Positions 25,848-34,642 of a stretch of DNA of 40,152 nucleotides are shown piece after piece (position 1 is the stretch's first letter; every line of letters starts with the position of its first letter). A program made the position numbers and the translations under genes. The notes under the pieces are model-generated. The model was not told the origin of the DNA. It ran no database searches and saw only the letters and a program-made list of their open reading frames with translations. This DNA comes from Paludibacter sp. (lineage in GTDB: Bacteria > Bacteroidota > Bacteroidia > Bacteroidales > Paludibacteraceae), in NCBI GenBank assembly GCA_017882285.1, contig JADGPS010000027.1:1-40152 (forward strand), read 5' to 3'.

Positions 25848-27224
25848 ATGAAGAAAAAATACCCGATACTCCTCATTTTTTTTTCTGTTTTTTTATTCGC
25901 CTCGTGTGGATCAAAAAAAAAGGAGATTCTTTTGGTACTTTCTTCACGTGATTTAAAAGATATTGTAAAATCCGACACCTTGAAAGTGGCAACCATGTAT
26001 GGTTCCACTTCCTATTTTTTGTTGCGGGACGAATTGCTCGGTTTTGATTATGAAATGGCAGAAAACTTCGCCAATTATTTGCACGTCAATCTCGAAATCA
26101 GCATTGCCCGTAATGAAAAAGAAATGACTGAATGGCTCGCTGCGGATAAAGTGGATATTGTGGCATATAATGTGGTTGAAACCAAAGAATTAAAACAAAA
26201 ATTTAGATTTGTTTTACCACAGTCCGAATCGTATCAGGTTTTGGTACAGAACAAGGGTGCCAATGCGCTTTCGGATGTAACTGAGTTGGCCGGCAAAAGT
26301 GTTTATGTGAATGCAAACAGCATTTTCTACGATCGATTGAAAGCTTTGAATGAAGAAATCGGCGGAACGATAAAAATTGTCACGGCTGCCGATTCGCTCT
26401 CAACCGATGATTTGATTGACATGGTGGCGGAGAATAAAATCAGTTATACGCTTGCCTATCACAATGTTGCCATGCTTCACAAAACATTTAGCAAAACGTT
26501 GGATTGCCACATGTCAGTTGGTTTTGATCAAAATAATGGTTGGTTAATCCGAAATCGAAGTCGCGATTTACGAAAAGCCATTGAAAAATGGGAAAAACTG
26601 CCCGAAACTGCTCTCACAGAAAACCACCTTTTTCATAAATACTGGGAAAAAAGTCTGTATTTTGCGTTCAAAAAAGTCAAAATTCCGAAAGGTGCCATTT
26701 CGCCTTACGATCATCTGTTTAAAAAGTATGCACCGTTAATTAATTGGGACTGGCGATTATTGGCAGCGCTGGTGTTTCACGAATCCAGATATGATGCTTC
26801 CGAAGAATCATGGGCTGGAGCAGCCGGGTTGATGCAATTAATGCCTCGTACATCTGCTAATTTCGGACTCAATAAAGACACCAAGTTTAATTCCGAAATG
26901 AATGTTGAAGCGGGAGTTCAATATATCAAGAGTTTGAATCTTGCTTTTCGGAAGGTTGAAAATAATGAAGAGCGAATAAAATTTATATTGGCGGCCTATA
27001 ATTCAGGACCGGCACACATCCTGGATGCCATGGCTTTAGCCAAAAAATATGGTAAAAATCCGCATGTGTGGTTCAATCAGGTGGAATATTTTCTGCTTAA
27101 AAAAAGTGAACCTGAATTTTATAACGATCCGGTGGTAAATTATGGCTATTTCAGAGGAAAAGAAACGGTGAAATATGTTCAAAGTACCCTCGATACGTAT
27201 GAAAAATATTTAAAGAGAAAATAA
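25848..27224 (+). CDS. MltF-like membrane-bound lytic transglycosylase
   Basis: A 458-residue lipoprotein counted from ATG 25848 (a TTG two codons earlier is less likely). The lipobox FASC (Cys20) anchors it to a membrane facing the periplasm. Residues about 40-245 form a periplasmic solute-binding-like domain (SBP family 3; LLGFDYEMAENFANYL and MVAENKISYTLAYHN). The C-terminal SLT domain (about 290-440) has ALVFHESRYDASEESW with the catalytic Glu at 312, then GAAGLMQLMPRTSANFG and AAYNSGPAHILDA. This SBP-SLT architecture is that of MltF. It cleaves peptidoglycan glycan strands to form anhydro-muropeptides, with the binding domain acting as regulator. It starts 6 nt after the exonuclease stop. 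Confidence 0.92.
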   Translation: MKKKYPILLIFFSVFLFASCGSKKKEILLVLSSRDLKDIVKSDTLKVATMYGSTSYFLLRDELLGFDYEMAENFANYLHVNLEISIARNEKEMTEWLAADKVDIVAYNVVETKELKQKFRFVLPQSESYQVLVQNKGANALSDVTELAGKSVYVNANSIFYDRLKALNEEIGGTIKIVTAADSLSTDDLIDMVAENKISYTLAYHNVAMLHKTFSKTLDCHMSVGFDQNNGWLIRNRSRDLRKAIEKWEKLPETALTENHLFHKYWEKSLYFAFKKVKIPKGAISPYDHLFKKYAPLINWDWRLLAALVFHESRYDASEESWAGAAGLMQLMPRTSANFGLNKDTKFNSEMNVEAGVQYIKSLNLAFRKVENNEERIKFILAAYNSGPAHILDAMALAKKYGKNPHVWFNQVEYFLLKKSEPEFYNDPVVNYGYFRGKETVKYVQSTLDTYEKYLKRK

Positions 27225-27294
27225 TATAAGTTCAAAAGTTTAAAAGATTTTTTACTTCTACAAACTACCGACTAAAAGTACAAACTAAAAACCT

Positions 27295-28515
27295 ATGCCA
27301 AACAGCGAAATTATTCTTATCAACATTTCCGGGGATGATAAACCCGGCGTAACAACTGCCGTAACAGGAATTTTAGGTAAATACAATGCCACCATTCTGG
27401 ATATTGGACAGGCCGACATACATCATACGCTTTCGTTGGGGATTCTTTTTAAGGTTTCAAGTCAGTCCGATTCAGGAAATATTCTGAAAGAAGTGTTATT
27501 TAAATGCTCCGAATTGAATGTAAATGTGAGGTTTACACCAGTTAATATTAATGAATATGACAACTGGGTGGGTCGCCAAGGGAAAAGCCGATATATTGTT
27601 ACCATTCTGGGCAAAGTTATTACTGCCAAACAATTATCGATGGTAACCAAAACTGTTTCCGAACAAAACCTGAATATCGATTCTATAATTCGTTTAACCG
27701 GACGTCCTTCATTGGAAATAAATGATGAAAACGCCATTCGATCCTGCATTGAATTATCGGTTCGTGGAACGTTGCTTGATAAAAATGCGCTGTCGGCTCA
27801 GTTTATGGAATATACATCCGAATTGGGAATTGATATTTCATTTCAAAAGGACGATATGTACCGTCGTAGCCGTCGCCTGATTTGTTTTGATATGGATTCA
27901 ACGCTGATTAAAACAGAAGTAATTGATGAATTGGCAGACAGAGCGGGAGTTGGTGAACAGGTCAGAGAAATCACCGAATCGGCAATGAGAGGCGAAATTG
28001 ATTTCAGCGAAAGTTTCAGACGGAGGGTTGCTTTATTAAAAGGTCTCGATGAAAAAGTGTTAGTCGAAATTGCTCAAAATTTACCAATCATGGAAGGTGC
28101 CGAGCGGTTGATTTCCATCTTAAAAAAGATTGGGTTCAAGGTTGCCATACTTTCGGGAGGGTTTACATATTTTGGAAATGCTCTCAAAAAGTTGTTTGAT
28201 GTGGATTATGTATATGCCAATGAACTCGAAATAGTGGATGGGAAACTGACTGGAAATTATATCGGCGATATTGTGGATGGAAAACGAAAAGCCGAGTTGC
28301 TCCGACTGATTGCTCAGGTTGAAAAAATTGATTTAGAGCAGGTAATCGCGGTGGGTGATGGAGCTAACGATTTACCTATGTTGAATATAGCCGGACTTGG
28401 AATTGCTTTCCATGCCAAACCAAAAGTAAAAGCCAACGCGCAACAATCTATTTCCACTATTGGGCTTGATGGTGTGCTGTATTTTCTGGGATTCAGGGAC
28501 ATTCATATTGATTAA
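27295..28515 (+). CDS. serB: Phosphoserine phosphatase with N-terminal ACT domains
   Basis: A 406-residue enzyme of serine biosynthesis: O-phosphoserine plus water gives serine and phosphate. Two ACT-like regulatory domains lie at about 5-80 and 100-175 (INISGDDKPGVTTAVTGILG; TILGKVITAKQLSMVTKTVS), fitting amino-acid feedback control. The HAD phosphatase domain follows: DMDST (D199 nucleophile, D201), ILSGGFTYFG (motif II), and GDGANDLPML (motif III, near residue 355). This fusion is usual in Bacteroidetes. It lies 70 nt after the transglycosylase gene with no visible terminator between. Confidence 0.95.
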   Translation: MPNSEIILINISGDDKPGVTTAVTGILGKYNATILDIGQADIHHTLSLGILFKVSSQSDSGNILKEVLFKCSELNVNVRFTPVNINEYDNWVGRQGKSRYIVTILGKVITAKQLSMVTKTVSEQNLNIDSIIRLTGRPSLEINDENAIRSCIELSVRGTLLDKNALSAQFMEYTSELGIDISFQKDDMYRRSRRLICFDMDSTLIKTEVIDELADRAGVGEQVREITESAMRGEIDFSESFRRRVALLKGLDEKVLVEIAQNLPIMEGAERLISILKKIGFKVAILSGGFTYFGNALKKLFDVDYVYANELEIVDGKLTGNYIGDIVDGKRKAELLRLIAQVEKIDLEQVIAVGDGANDLPMLNIAGLGIAFHAKPKVKANAQQSISTIGLDGVLYFLGFRDIHID

Positions 28516-28556
28516 TAAGAAAGAATTAAGACACAAGAAGTAGAAAATTGGTAATT

Positions 28557-29198
28557 ATGAGAGCAATAGTAATTGGAGCGACAGGAATGGTTGGAACTCA
28601 ACTGATAAAATTATTGATTGAAAATGACGAGTTTTCAGAAATAGTTTCGCTGGTTCGTCGGGAAAGTGGAGTGAAACATGTAAAACTGAAGGAACATATC
28701 ATTGACTTTGATCAGTCGGAGAATTGGAGTAATCTGGTAAAAGGTGATGTGCTTTTTTCAACATTGGGAACAACCATTGCGCAAGCCAAAACGAAAGACG
28801 CTCAGTTTAAAGTCGATTTTACCTATCAATTTACCGTTGCCGAAATTGCGGCAAAAAATGGGGTGTCGAAATATGTATTGATATCGTCAGCCGGAGCTGA
28901 TTTCAAATCGAAAATCTTTTACTCAAAAATTAAAGGAAAGCTGGAAGATGCCGTTCAATCTTTGCCTTTCGAAGTAATCAGCATTTTGCGTCCGGGACAA
29001 TTAGATGGAAACCGTTCTGAAAAGCGCATTGGTGAGAAAATAGCGCTTTCTGTCATGTATGGGTTGAATAATCTGGGTTTATTCATGCGTTACCAACCAA
29101 TTCAAGCGGTTCAGGTGGCAAGGGCTATGATAAATACTACAAACAAAACCCAATCGGCTTCATACAGTTTGGACGAGGTTCACCAATTGGCAAAATAA
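28557..29198 (+). CDS. Atypical SDR, NAD(P)H-binding protein
   Basis: A 213-residue Rossmann-fold protein. The N-terminal motif VIGATGMVGTQLIKLL (GxxGxxG at about 6-12) binds NAD(P); ISSAGADFKSKIFYSKIKGK carries the YxxxK pair of the SDR active site. It resembles small NAD(P)-binding/HTATIP2-like proteins of Bacteroidetes annotated as oxidoreductase or semialdehyde-dehydrogenase-like; the substrate is unknown. The ATG at 28557 is preferred over the TTG at 28548. It lies about 40 nt after serB and ends 24 nt before a strong terminator, so it is the last gene of the udk-to-SDR series. Confidence 0.85.
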   Translation: MRAIVIGATGMVGTQLIKLLIENDEFSEIVSLVRRESGVKHVKLKEHIIDFDQSENWSNLVKGDVLFSTLGTTIAQAKTKDAQFKVDFTYQFTVAEIAAKNGVSKYVLISSAGADFKSKIFYSKIKGKLEDAVQSLPFEVISILRPGQLDGNRSEKRIGEKIALSVMYGLNNLGLFMRYQPIQAVQVARAMINTTNKTQSASYSLDEVHQLAK

Positions 29199-29221
29199 CT
29201 TCCCGAGAATAATATTTATCC

Positions 29222-29254
29222 CTCTCAAATTTAATTATTTGAGAGATTTTTTTT
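29222..29254 (+). terminator. Rho-independent terminator after the SDR gene
   Basis: The stem CTCTCAAAT/ATTTGAGAG (29222-29230 with 29237-29245) has a six-base loop and is followed by A and eight T. It closes the plus-strand series that starts with udk. Confidence 0.92.
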
Positions 29255-29340
29255 ATTTTAAATGCCAACAATAATAATTTAAAAAAACAAAATCAGCATG
29301 AAAACGTTTGTAGGTGAAATGAATCTCTCGAACAAATAAG

Positions 29341-29348
29341 TATCTTTG
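29341..29348 (+). promoter_or_regulatory. -7 promoter box of the TonB receptor operon
   Basis: TATCTTTG matches TAnnTTTG exactly, 31 nt before ATG 29379. The -33 element is not clear; the nearest TTTG, at 29307-29310, is about 10 nt too far. Confidence 0.6.
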
Positions 29349-29378
29349 TCTCCGTTTAATATTTTTATCTCCTTTTTC

Positions 29379-31826
29379 ATGAAGAAAATCAATCTGATAT
29401 ATACCCTTTTTCTCTTTTTTAGTACCTATTCTCTTTCTCAAAATTATACCATCAGCGGTCATATTACCGATTTAAAAAATGGAGAAACGCTTATCAATTC
29501 GTCCGTTTTCGAAAACAAATCACAGAAAGGGAGTGTAAGCAATTCGTATGGTTTCTATTCGCTTACCATTCCCAAAGGAAATGTGAATCTGATTTATTCG
29601 TATGTTGGTTTCGCTCAGCAAAATCGGATTTTTAAACTCACAAAAGATACGGTTATCAATATCCGTCTGTCCGAAAGCAGTGAACTGTCAGAAATAACCG
29701 TTTATGCTAACCGGAAAGATTTGGGCGTTCAGGGTTCGCAAATGAGCGCGATTGATGTGCCTATCAGCCAAATAAAATCGGTTCCAACACTTTTTGGAGA
29801 AACTGATGTGCTCAAAGCGTTGCAATTATTACCCGGCGTGAAAGCCGGTACGGAAGGTTCCGCCGGATTTTATGTCAGAGGTGGCGGACCGGATGAAAAT
29901 CTGATTTTGCTGGATGGAGTTCCCGTCTATAATGTAAATCACATGTTTGGATTCTTCTCCGTTTTCAATGCCGATGCCGTTAAAAATGTTACCTTGTACA
30001 AAGGCAGTTTTCCGGCTCGGTTTGGCGGTCGACTTTCATCGGTGGTGGATATTAATATGAATGACGGAAACGATCATACTTATCATGGAAATGTGACAGT
30101 GGGTTTGATTTCTTCGAAAATTAATATTGAAGGACCAATTATTAATGATAAAACAACATTCAACTTTTCGGCACGTCGCACCTATGCCGATATCCTTGCT
30201 CAACCTCTTATTCATGCCGCGTTAAGCAATCAACCCGGCATGGAAAAAACCACTGCCGGTTATTATTTTTATGACGTCAATGCCAAACTGAGCCATAAAT
30301 TTTCCGATACCGACCGGCTTTATTTGAGTGTATATACCGGTGACGACGTGATATATGCTAATATTAAACAAAGTTCAACTTCATCCGACCTTGGTTCACA
30401 AAGCATTTGGTTGAAAATGAATTGGGACTGGGGGAATATTCTTACTGCGCTGCGCTGGAATCATATCATTTCCAATAAGTTGTTTATGAATACAACAGCA
30501 TATTATACACGATATGAATTTCTTATGGGAATTGGTTTAAATACCGAAAACGTAGTTATTACACCTCCCTCTACAACCAGTGCATCCATCGATATGGGAT
30601 TTCATTCCGGAATTGAAGATTATTGTGCCAAAGTGGATTTCGATTATGCGCCAAATCCGAACCACGATATTAAATTCGGTGCCAATTATATCAACCATAC
30701 TTTTCGACCCGGTGTAACAGTTGCTCAGATTACCAGTACACAACAAAGTATGGATACTACCATCGGCGATCAAAATATTAATTCTCATGAAGTGGTGGCT
30801 TATGTCGAAGATAATATAAGTCTGAGTACCGCGCTGAAAGCCAATGTGGGATTGCATTATTCCACTTTCATTGTTCAAAATCAACCCTATCAATCGCTGG
30901 AACCACGCCTGAGCATGCGTTATCTTTTAAATGATAAGTTGTCGCTAAAAGCAGGTTACGCTTCAATGAGTCAATACATTCACCTGCTGTCGAACAGTAA
31001 TATTGAATTGCCCACTGATTTGTGGGTTCCGGTTACCAAACGGATTAAACCCATGACTTCGCAACAGGTTTCGGTAGGCGTTTTTTATAATTTATTGAAT
31101 ATGCTCGATTTGTCTGTCGAAGCGTATTATAAAACTATGGACAACCTGATTGAATATAAAGATGGCGCTTCGTTTTTCGGGTCGAGTACCAGCTGGGAAG
31201 ATAAAGTGAATGTCGGTCGCGGATGGGCTTACGGAATTGAATTTCTGGCACAGAAAACAATAGGAAAAACAACCGGTTGGATTGGATATACATGGTCTAA
31301 AACCGAACGACTTTTTGATAGACCGGGACAATTATTAAACAACGGACTTATATTTCCGGCAAAATATGACCGAACGCACGATTTGAGCATCGTTGTTTCG
31401 CATAAATTCAGCGAACGTTTTGATGCGGCTGCAACATGGGTTTACAGTACAGGAAATGCGGGAACATTAGCCTTACAGAATTATGCCGGCACATCAATTC
31501 CGAATACTAATAATGCCAGTAATGGGCTCTATTCCATTCAGAACCTGACCAGTGTTCCTTTTATCAGTGCACGAAATAATTTCCGCTACGATCCAACTCA
31601 TCGCCTCGATGTGGGGGTCAATTTCCATAAAAAGTTGAAACACGGCAAACGAACCTGGAATATTAGTGTGTATAATGCCTATAACCAACTAAATCCGTTT
31701 CTAACAACGGTTAAAACGAACACTACTTTCGATTCAACAACCGGAATGTATACTCAAATAAAACAATTGGTACAAATATCCATTTTTCCGATCATTCCTT
31801 CAGTGAGTTATACGTATAAATTTTAG
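29379..31826 (+). CDS. TonB-dependent receptor with carboxypeptidase-like N-terminal domain
   Basis: An 815-residue outer-membrane receptor counted from ATG 29379; the longer TTG-started frame begins within the promoter box. After a signal peptide (MKKINLIYTLFLFFSTYSLS) comes the carboxypeptidase-regulatory-like domain (about 21-110, YTISGHITDLKNGETLINSS), then the plug (about 130-240: GETDVLKALQLLPGV, GGGPDENLILLDGVPVY, YKGSFPARFGGRLSSVVD), and a 22-strand barrel ending in SVSYTYKF with terminal Phe. It is shorter than SusC and has no SusD partner; instead a DUF4249 lipoprotein follows after 65 nt. Such pairs import a ligand of unknown type using TonB energy. Confidence 0.92.
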   Translation: MKKINLIYTLFLFFSTYSLSQNYTISGHITDLKNGETLINSSVFENKSQKGSVSNSYGFYSLTIPKGNVNLIYSYVGFAQQNRIFKLTKDTVINIRLSESSELSEITVYANRKDLGVQGSQMSAIDVPISQIKSVPTLFGETDVLKALQLLPGVKAGTEGSAGFYVRGGGPDENLILLDGVPVYNVNHMFGFFSVFNADAVKNVTLYKGSFPARFGGRLSSVVDINMNDGNDHTYHGNVTVGLISSKINIEGPIINDKTTFNFSARRTYADILAQPLIHAALSNQPGMEKTTAGYYFYDVNAKLSHKFSDTDRLYLSVYTGDDVIYANIKQSSTSSDLGSQSIWLKMNWDWGNILTALRWNHIISNKLFMNTTAYYTRYEFLMGIGLNTENVVITPPSTTSASIDMGFHSGIEDYCAKVDFDYAPNPNHDIKFGANYINHTFRPGVTVAQITSTQQSMDTTIGDQNINSHEVVAYVEDNISLSTALKANVGLHYSTFIVQNQPYQSLEPRLSMRYLLNDKLSLKAGYASMSQYIHLLSNSNIELPTDLWVPVTKRIKPMTSQQVSVGVFYNLLNMLDLSVEAYYKTMDNLIEYKDGASFFGSSTSWEDKVNVGRGWAYGIEFLAQKTIGKTTGWIGYTWSKTERLFDRPGQLLNNGLIFPAKYDRTHDLSIVVSHKFSERFDAAATWVYSTGNAGTLALQNYAGTSIPNTNNASNGLYSIQNLTSVPFISARNNFRYDPTHRLDVGVNFHKKLKHGKRTWNISVYNAYNQLNPFLTTVKTNTTFDSTTGMYTQIKQLVQISIFPIIPSVSYTYKF

Positions 31827-31891
31827 AATTATAGGAAGTAATGAAATAAAGGAAATATGAGAAATAGAGGAAAATAAATGAAATCAAACAA

Positions 31892-32860
31892 ATGAACTTA
31901 CTAACTAAATATTGTTTCGTTTTACTTTCAGTGATCTTTTTCACTTCGTGCGAAAAAGTCATTGAATTTAATGGTTCAGTTACCGATCCGATGGTGGTGG
32001 TAAATAGTTTTGTTACGCCCGACTCAGTCATCTCGGCACAGGTTTCGCTAAGCAGGTTTTTCCTGAGCAATGAGGTTACTTTCGATATGATTGACAACGC
32101 CACTGTTTCGTTACTTGTAAACGGCTCACCGAAAGAAAACTTAACACATACTTCCAATGGAGTTTATGTGGGGACTTACAAGCCAGCAATTGGCGATTCC
32201 ATCCGGTTACAGGTACAAGCTCCGGGGAAAAACGAGGTAAGTTGCGGTACGTCTATTGAACCGCAAACCGCTGTTTTGTCCGTAGATACTTCGAGTGTCT
32301 TTAACGGAGCCAAGACACCGATAATTACTGTAAATAAGACCACCGGTTTTATTGACACGATCGGAAACTCGCTTGGACGAACACTGAAATTTGTATTGAG
32401 ATTTTCAGACAATTCTGCTGTACAGAATTATTATCGGTTGGTAGTTATAACCAAAACCTATACATCCAAAGGATTTATGCAGGATTACAACTTTTCGTTC
32501 GACGACATTGTATCCGGTAATGCCAACAAAGATGCCGTGGGACCGCCGACTTCGCTCACTTCGAATAAGTACAATGTTTTCTCCGACGATTTATTCAACG
32601 GGAAACAATATCCGCTCACGTTCAGCATACAGGATGTCAAAAACGTTTATTATCCCGGAAAAGCTAAAGCTGAAACCATTAGAGAAGTGAATATTAATCT
32701 CCAGAGCATCAGTAAAAGCTATTATCTGTATCTTCAGACGCGAACTTCCATTAAAACAAACACCTTTTTTGCCGAACCGGTGCAGGTTTTCAGCAATGTT
32801 GATGGCGGAATTGGCATTCTGGGAAGTTATACTAGTAATGTAGTGAAAATTGTGTTGTAA
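31892..32860 (+). CDS. DUF4249-family surface lipoprotein
   Basis: A 322-residue lipoprotein with lipobox FFTSC (Cys20) followed by EKVIEFNG. It has the N-terminal beta-rich region typical of DUF4249 (MVVVNSFVTPDSVISAQVSL, then NATVSLLVNG, and GVYVGTYKPAIGDSIRLQVQ), and a second half with many aromatic strands. DUF4249 proteins regularly follow a TonB-dependent receptor in Bacteroidetes, as here, and are thought to act as the receptor's outer-membrane partner; the ligand is unknown. It has no signature enzymatic residues. It is the last gene of the two-gene unit. Confidence 0.88.
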   Translation: MNLLTKYCFVLLSVIFFTSCEKVIEFNGSVTDPMVVVNSFVTPDSVISAQVSLSRFFLSNEVTFDMIDNATVSLLVNGSPKENLTHTSNGVYVGTYKPAIGDSIRLQVQAPGKNEVSCGTSIEPQTAVLSVDTSSVFNGAKTPIITVNKTTGFIDTIGNSLGRTLKFVLRFSDNSAVQNYYRLVVITKTYTSKGFMQDYNFSFDDIVSGNANKDAVGPPTSLTSNKYNVFSDDLFNGKQYPLTFSIQDVKNVYYPGKAKAETIREVNINLQSISKSYYLYLQTRTSIKTNTFFAEPVQVFSNVDGGIGILGSYTSNVVKIVL

Positions 32861-33101
32861 TGTTGTTGTTTTAGAATCCTTAAAACAAAACTTACAATTT
32901 ATAACCAACTATCAATAAATAGTGTCATATTCCCTTCTTTTTGAGGTTTTACATTCAAATTATTTATCTAAATAGGTTAAAATAGAACAATCCTATCTGA
33001 CTTGAAACTGACTTATAACGCCTGTTAAATAAGCGATTAATGAAATATTATAGCTTAATAGTCAATTTGTTTTAAAATTAAGTTCCAATTTGAAATTAAT
33101 C
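32861..33101. other. AT-rich gap before the ald leader
   Basis: About 240 nt lie between the DUF4249 gene and the alanine dehydrogenase leader. No gene, repeat or convincing -7 box was recognised, and no hairpin with a T run was found after the DUF4249 stop. Confidence 0.4.
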
Positions 33102-33152
33102 CTGTATTTTTACAGCGATTTCAACTGAATTTGGTAAAAAATACAGTTGAAA
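33102..33152 (+). promoter_or_regulatory. Overlapping dyads in the ald leader
   Basis: Two long dyads interleave. CTGTATTTTT (33102-33111) pairs with AAAAATACAG (33137-33146), and TTTCAACTG (33119-33127) pairs with CAGTTGAAA (33144-33152). They share the CAG at 33144-33146 and are arranged A-B-A'-B', so they are alternative or pseudoknotted. A third, local hairpin CTGTA/TACAG (33102-33106 with 33111-33115) uses the same first arm. They lie 39-89 nt before ald. They could be a regulator's operator or an RNA switch; no known riboswitch was recognised. A -7-like box (TATTTTTA) overlaps the first arm. Confidence 0.5.
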
Positions 33153-33190
33153 GAGTGAAAATTTAGATATATTTTTAAAACATTACAAAT

Positions 33191-34276
33191 ATGAAAATTG
33201 GAATTCCAAAAGAAATTAAAAACAACGAAAGTCGCGTGGCTTTGACTCCGGGTGGAGCAAAAACACTGGTTCAAAATGGCCATGAAGTTTTTGTAGAAAC
33301 GCATGCCGGCGAAAACAGCGGCTTCACCGATGAACAATACAAAAAAGCCGGAACACAAATTTTAGGGACTGCCGAGGAAGTTTTTGCGATTGCCGAAATG
33401 ATTATGAAAGTAAAAGAGCCGATTCAATGCGAATACAAACTTATTCGTCCGAATCAATTGATTTTTACGTATTTTCATTTTGCGTCCGATGAAAAATTGA
33501 CTCATGCTATGATTGCAAGCGGTGCCGTTTGTTTGGCTTACGAAACAGTAGAACGAGCCGACAAAACCTTACCATTGCTTATCCCCATGTCGGAAGTAGC
33601 AGGGAGGATGTCCATTCAGGAAGGAGCCCGATGCCTCGAAAAACCGAAAGGTGGGAAAGGCATTTTATTGGGTGGTGTCCCGGGTGTGAAACCTGCCAAT
33701 GTATTGATTTTGGGTGGTGGAGTGGTTGGAACTCAAGCCGCATTAATGGCTGCCGGATTGGGAGCGCATGTAACTATAGCAGATATTTCGTTACCCCGTT
33801 TGCGTTATTTAAGCGAAATTATGCCTGCCAATGTGGATACGTTAATGTCCACAACATCGAACATTGAAGAAATGTTGCCACTCACCGATTTGGTTATAGG
33901 AGCAGTGTTGATTCCTGGAGCTAGAGCACCACATTTAATTACCCGCGAAATGATTAAACTAATGCAGCCCGGTTCGGTATTGGTTGACGTAGCCATCGAT
34001 CAAGGCGGTTGCTTTGAAACTTCACATCCGACCACACATGCCGAACCGGTTTACAAAGTGGATGGGATTTTACATTATTGTGTTGCCAATATTCCCGGTG
34101 CTGTTCCTTTTACTTCCACCCTTGCTCTTACCAATGCAACTTTGCCTTATGCGGTTATTCTGGCCAATATGGGATGGGAAAAAGCATGTGAAAAACACGA
34201 AGACTTGCAAAAGGGATTAAATATCGTAAACGGTAAGGTGGTTTGCAAAGCGGTGGCTGATACATTCGGATTATAA
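33191..34276 (+). CDS. ald: Alanine dehydrogenase
   Basis: A 361-residue NAD-dependent enzyme interconverting L-alanine and pyruvate plus ammonium. The N-terminal MKIGIPKEIKNNESRVALTP is the family signature. K75 (in MKVKEP) and H96 (in YFHFAS) fall exactly at the catalytic lysine and histidine numbering known for mycobacterial Ald. The NAD-binding GGGVVGTQAA motif (about 174-183) and the later region SVLVDVAIDQGG with GAVPFTSTLALTNATLPY are intact. It is cytosolic and usually hexameric. It is a single gene with its own leader and a terminator right after it. Confidence 0.96.
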   Translation: MKIGIPKEIKNNESRVALTPGGAKTLVQNGHEVFVETHAGENSGFTDEQYKKAGTQILGTAEEVFAIAEMIMKVKEPIQCEYKLIRPNQLIFTYFHFASDEKLTHAMIASGAVCLAYETVERADKTLPLLIPMSEVAGRMSIQEGARCLEKPKGGKGILLGGVPGVKPANVLILGGGVVGTQAALMAAGLGAHVTIADISLPRLRYLSEIMPANVDTLMSTTSNIEEMLPLTDLVIGAVLIPGARAPHLITREMIKLMQPGSVLVDVAIDQGGCFETSHPTTHAEPVYKVDGILHYCVANIPGAVPFTSTLALTNATLPYAVILANMGWEKACEKHEDLQKGLNIVNGKVVCKAVADTFGL

Positions 34277-34301
34277 GATTCTGTAAATTTATATTTTATG
34301 A

Positions 34302-34336
34302 AAATCCTTTTGATTTTAATCAAGAGGATTTTTTTT
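34302..34336 (+). terminator. Rho-independent terminator of ald
   Basis: A 13-bp stem with one G-T pair (34302-34314 with 34319-34331) and a four-base loop, followed by a T run to 34336. It starts 26 nt after the ald stop. Confidence 0.9.
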
Positions 34337-34452
34337 GATTACAACTATTTTACTCCTATACAAAACCAAAATCTTGTTCAATTCTATGTTATAAAACAGA
34401 TAATGAAAAATAAATGAAAAATAATTTGGGAAACATAAAACTTAATACTAAT

Positions 34453-34467
34453 TTTGGTTGACCCAAA
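34453..34467. promoter_or_regulatory. Candidate FadR-type operator
   Basis: TTTGG-TTGAC-CCAAA is a dyad with five-base arms. It nearly fits the FadR-subfamily consensus TnGTnnnACnA (one mismatch, reading TGGTTGACCCA). It lies 60-74 nt upstream of the promoter of the FadR-type gene. A binding role is inference. The rest of 34337-34526 shows no gene. Confidence 0.3.
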
Positions 34468-34526
34468 GGCAAAGTTTATAAAATCGTAATCATTGAAAAC
34501 AAGATTGAAAACTGAATCGAAGTGAA

Positions 34527-34562
34527 TTGATATTCTAAATTTCAGAGTATCTTTGTACAAAG
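34527..34562 (+). promoter_or_regulatory. Promoter with overlapping perfect palindrome
   Basis: A -33 TTG (34527-34529) and a -7 TATCTTTG (34548-34555) are 18 nt apart. The -7 box is overlapped by the perfect 12-bp palindrome CTTTGTACAAAG (34551-34562), whose core TTGTACAA resembles known GntR/FadR-type operators. A repressor bound here would block the promoter of the downstream regulator, that is, autoregulation. The leader is about 80 nt. Confidence 0.55.
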
Positions 34563-34642
34563 TTATAAAATGAATATCAGTACAGACAAAAAAACTATCA
34601 GATTTTCAATGATATGGACATTATAATTATATTCTAAATAAT

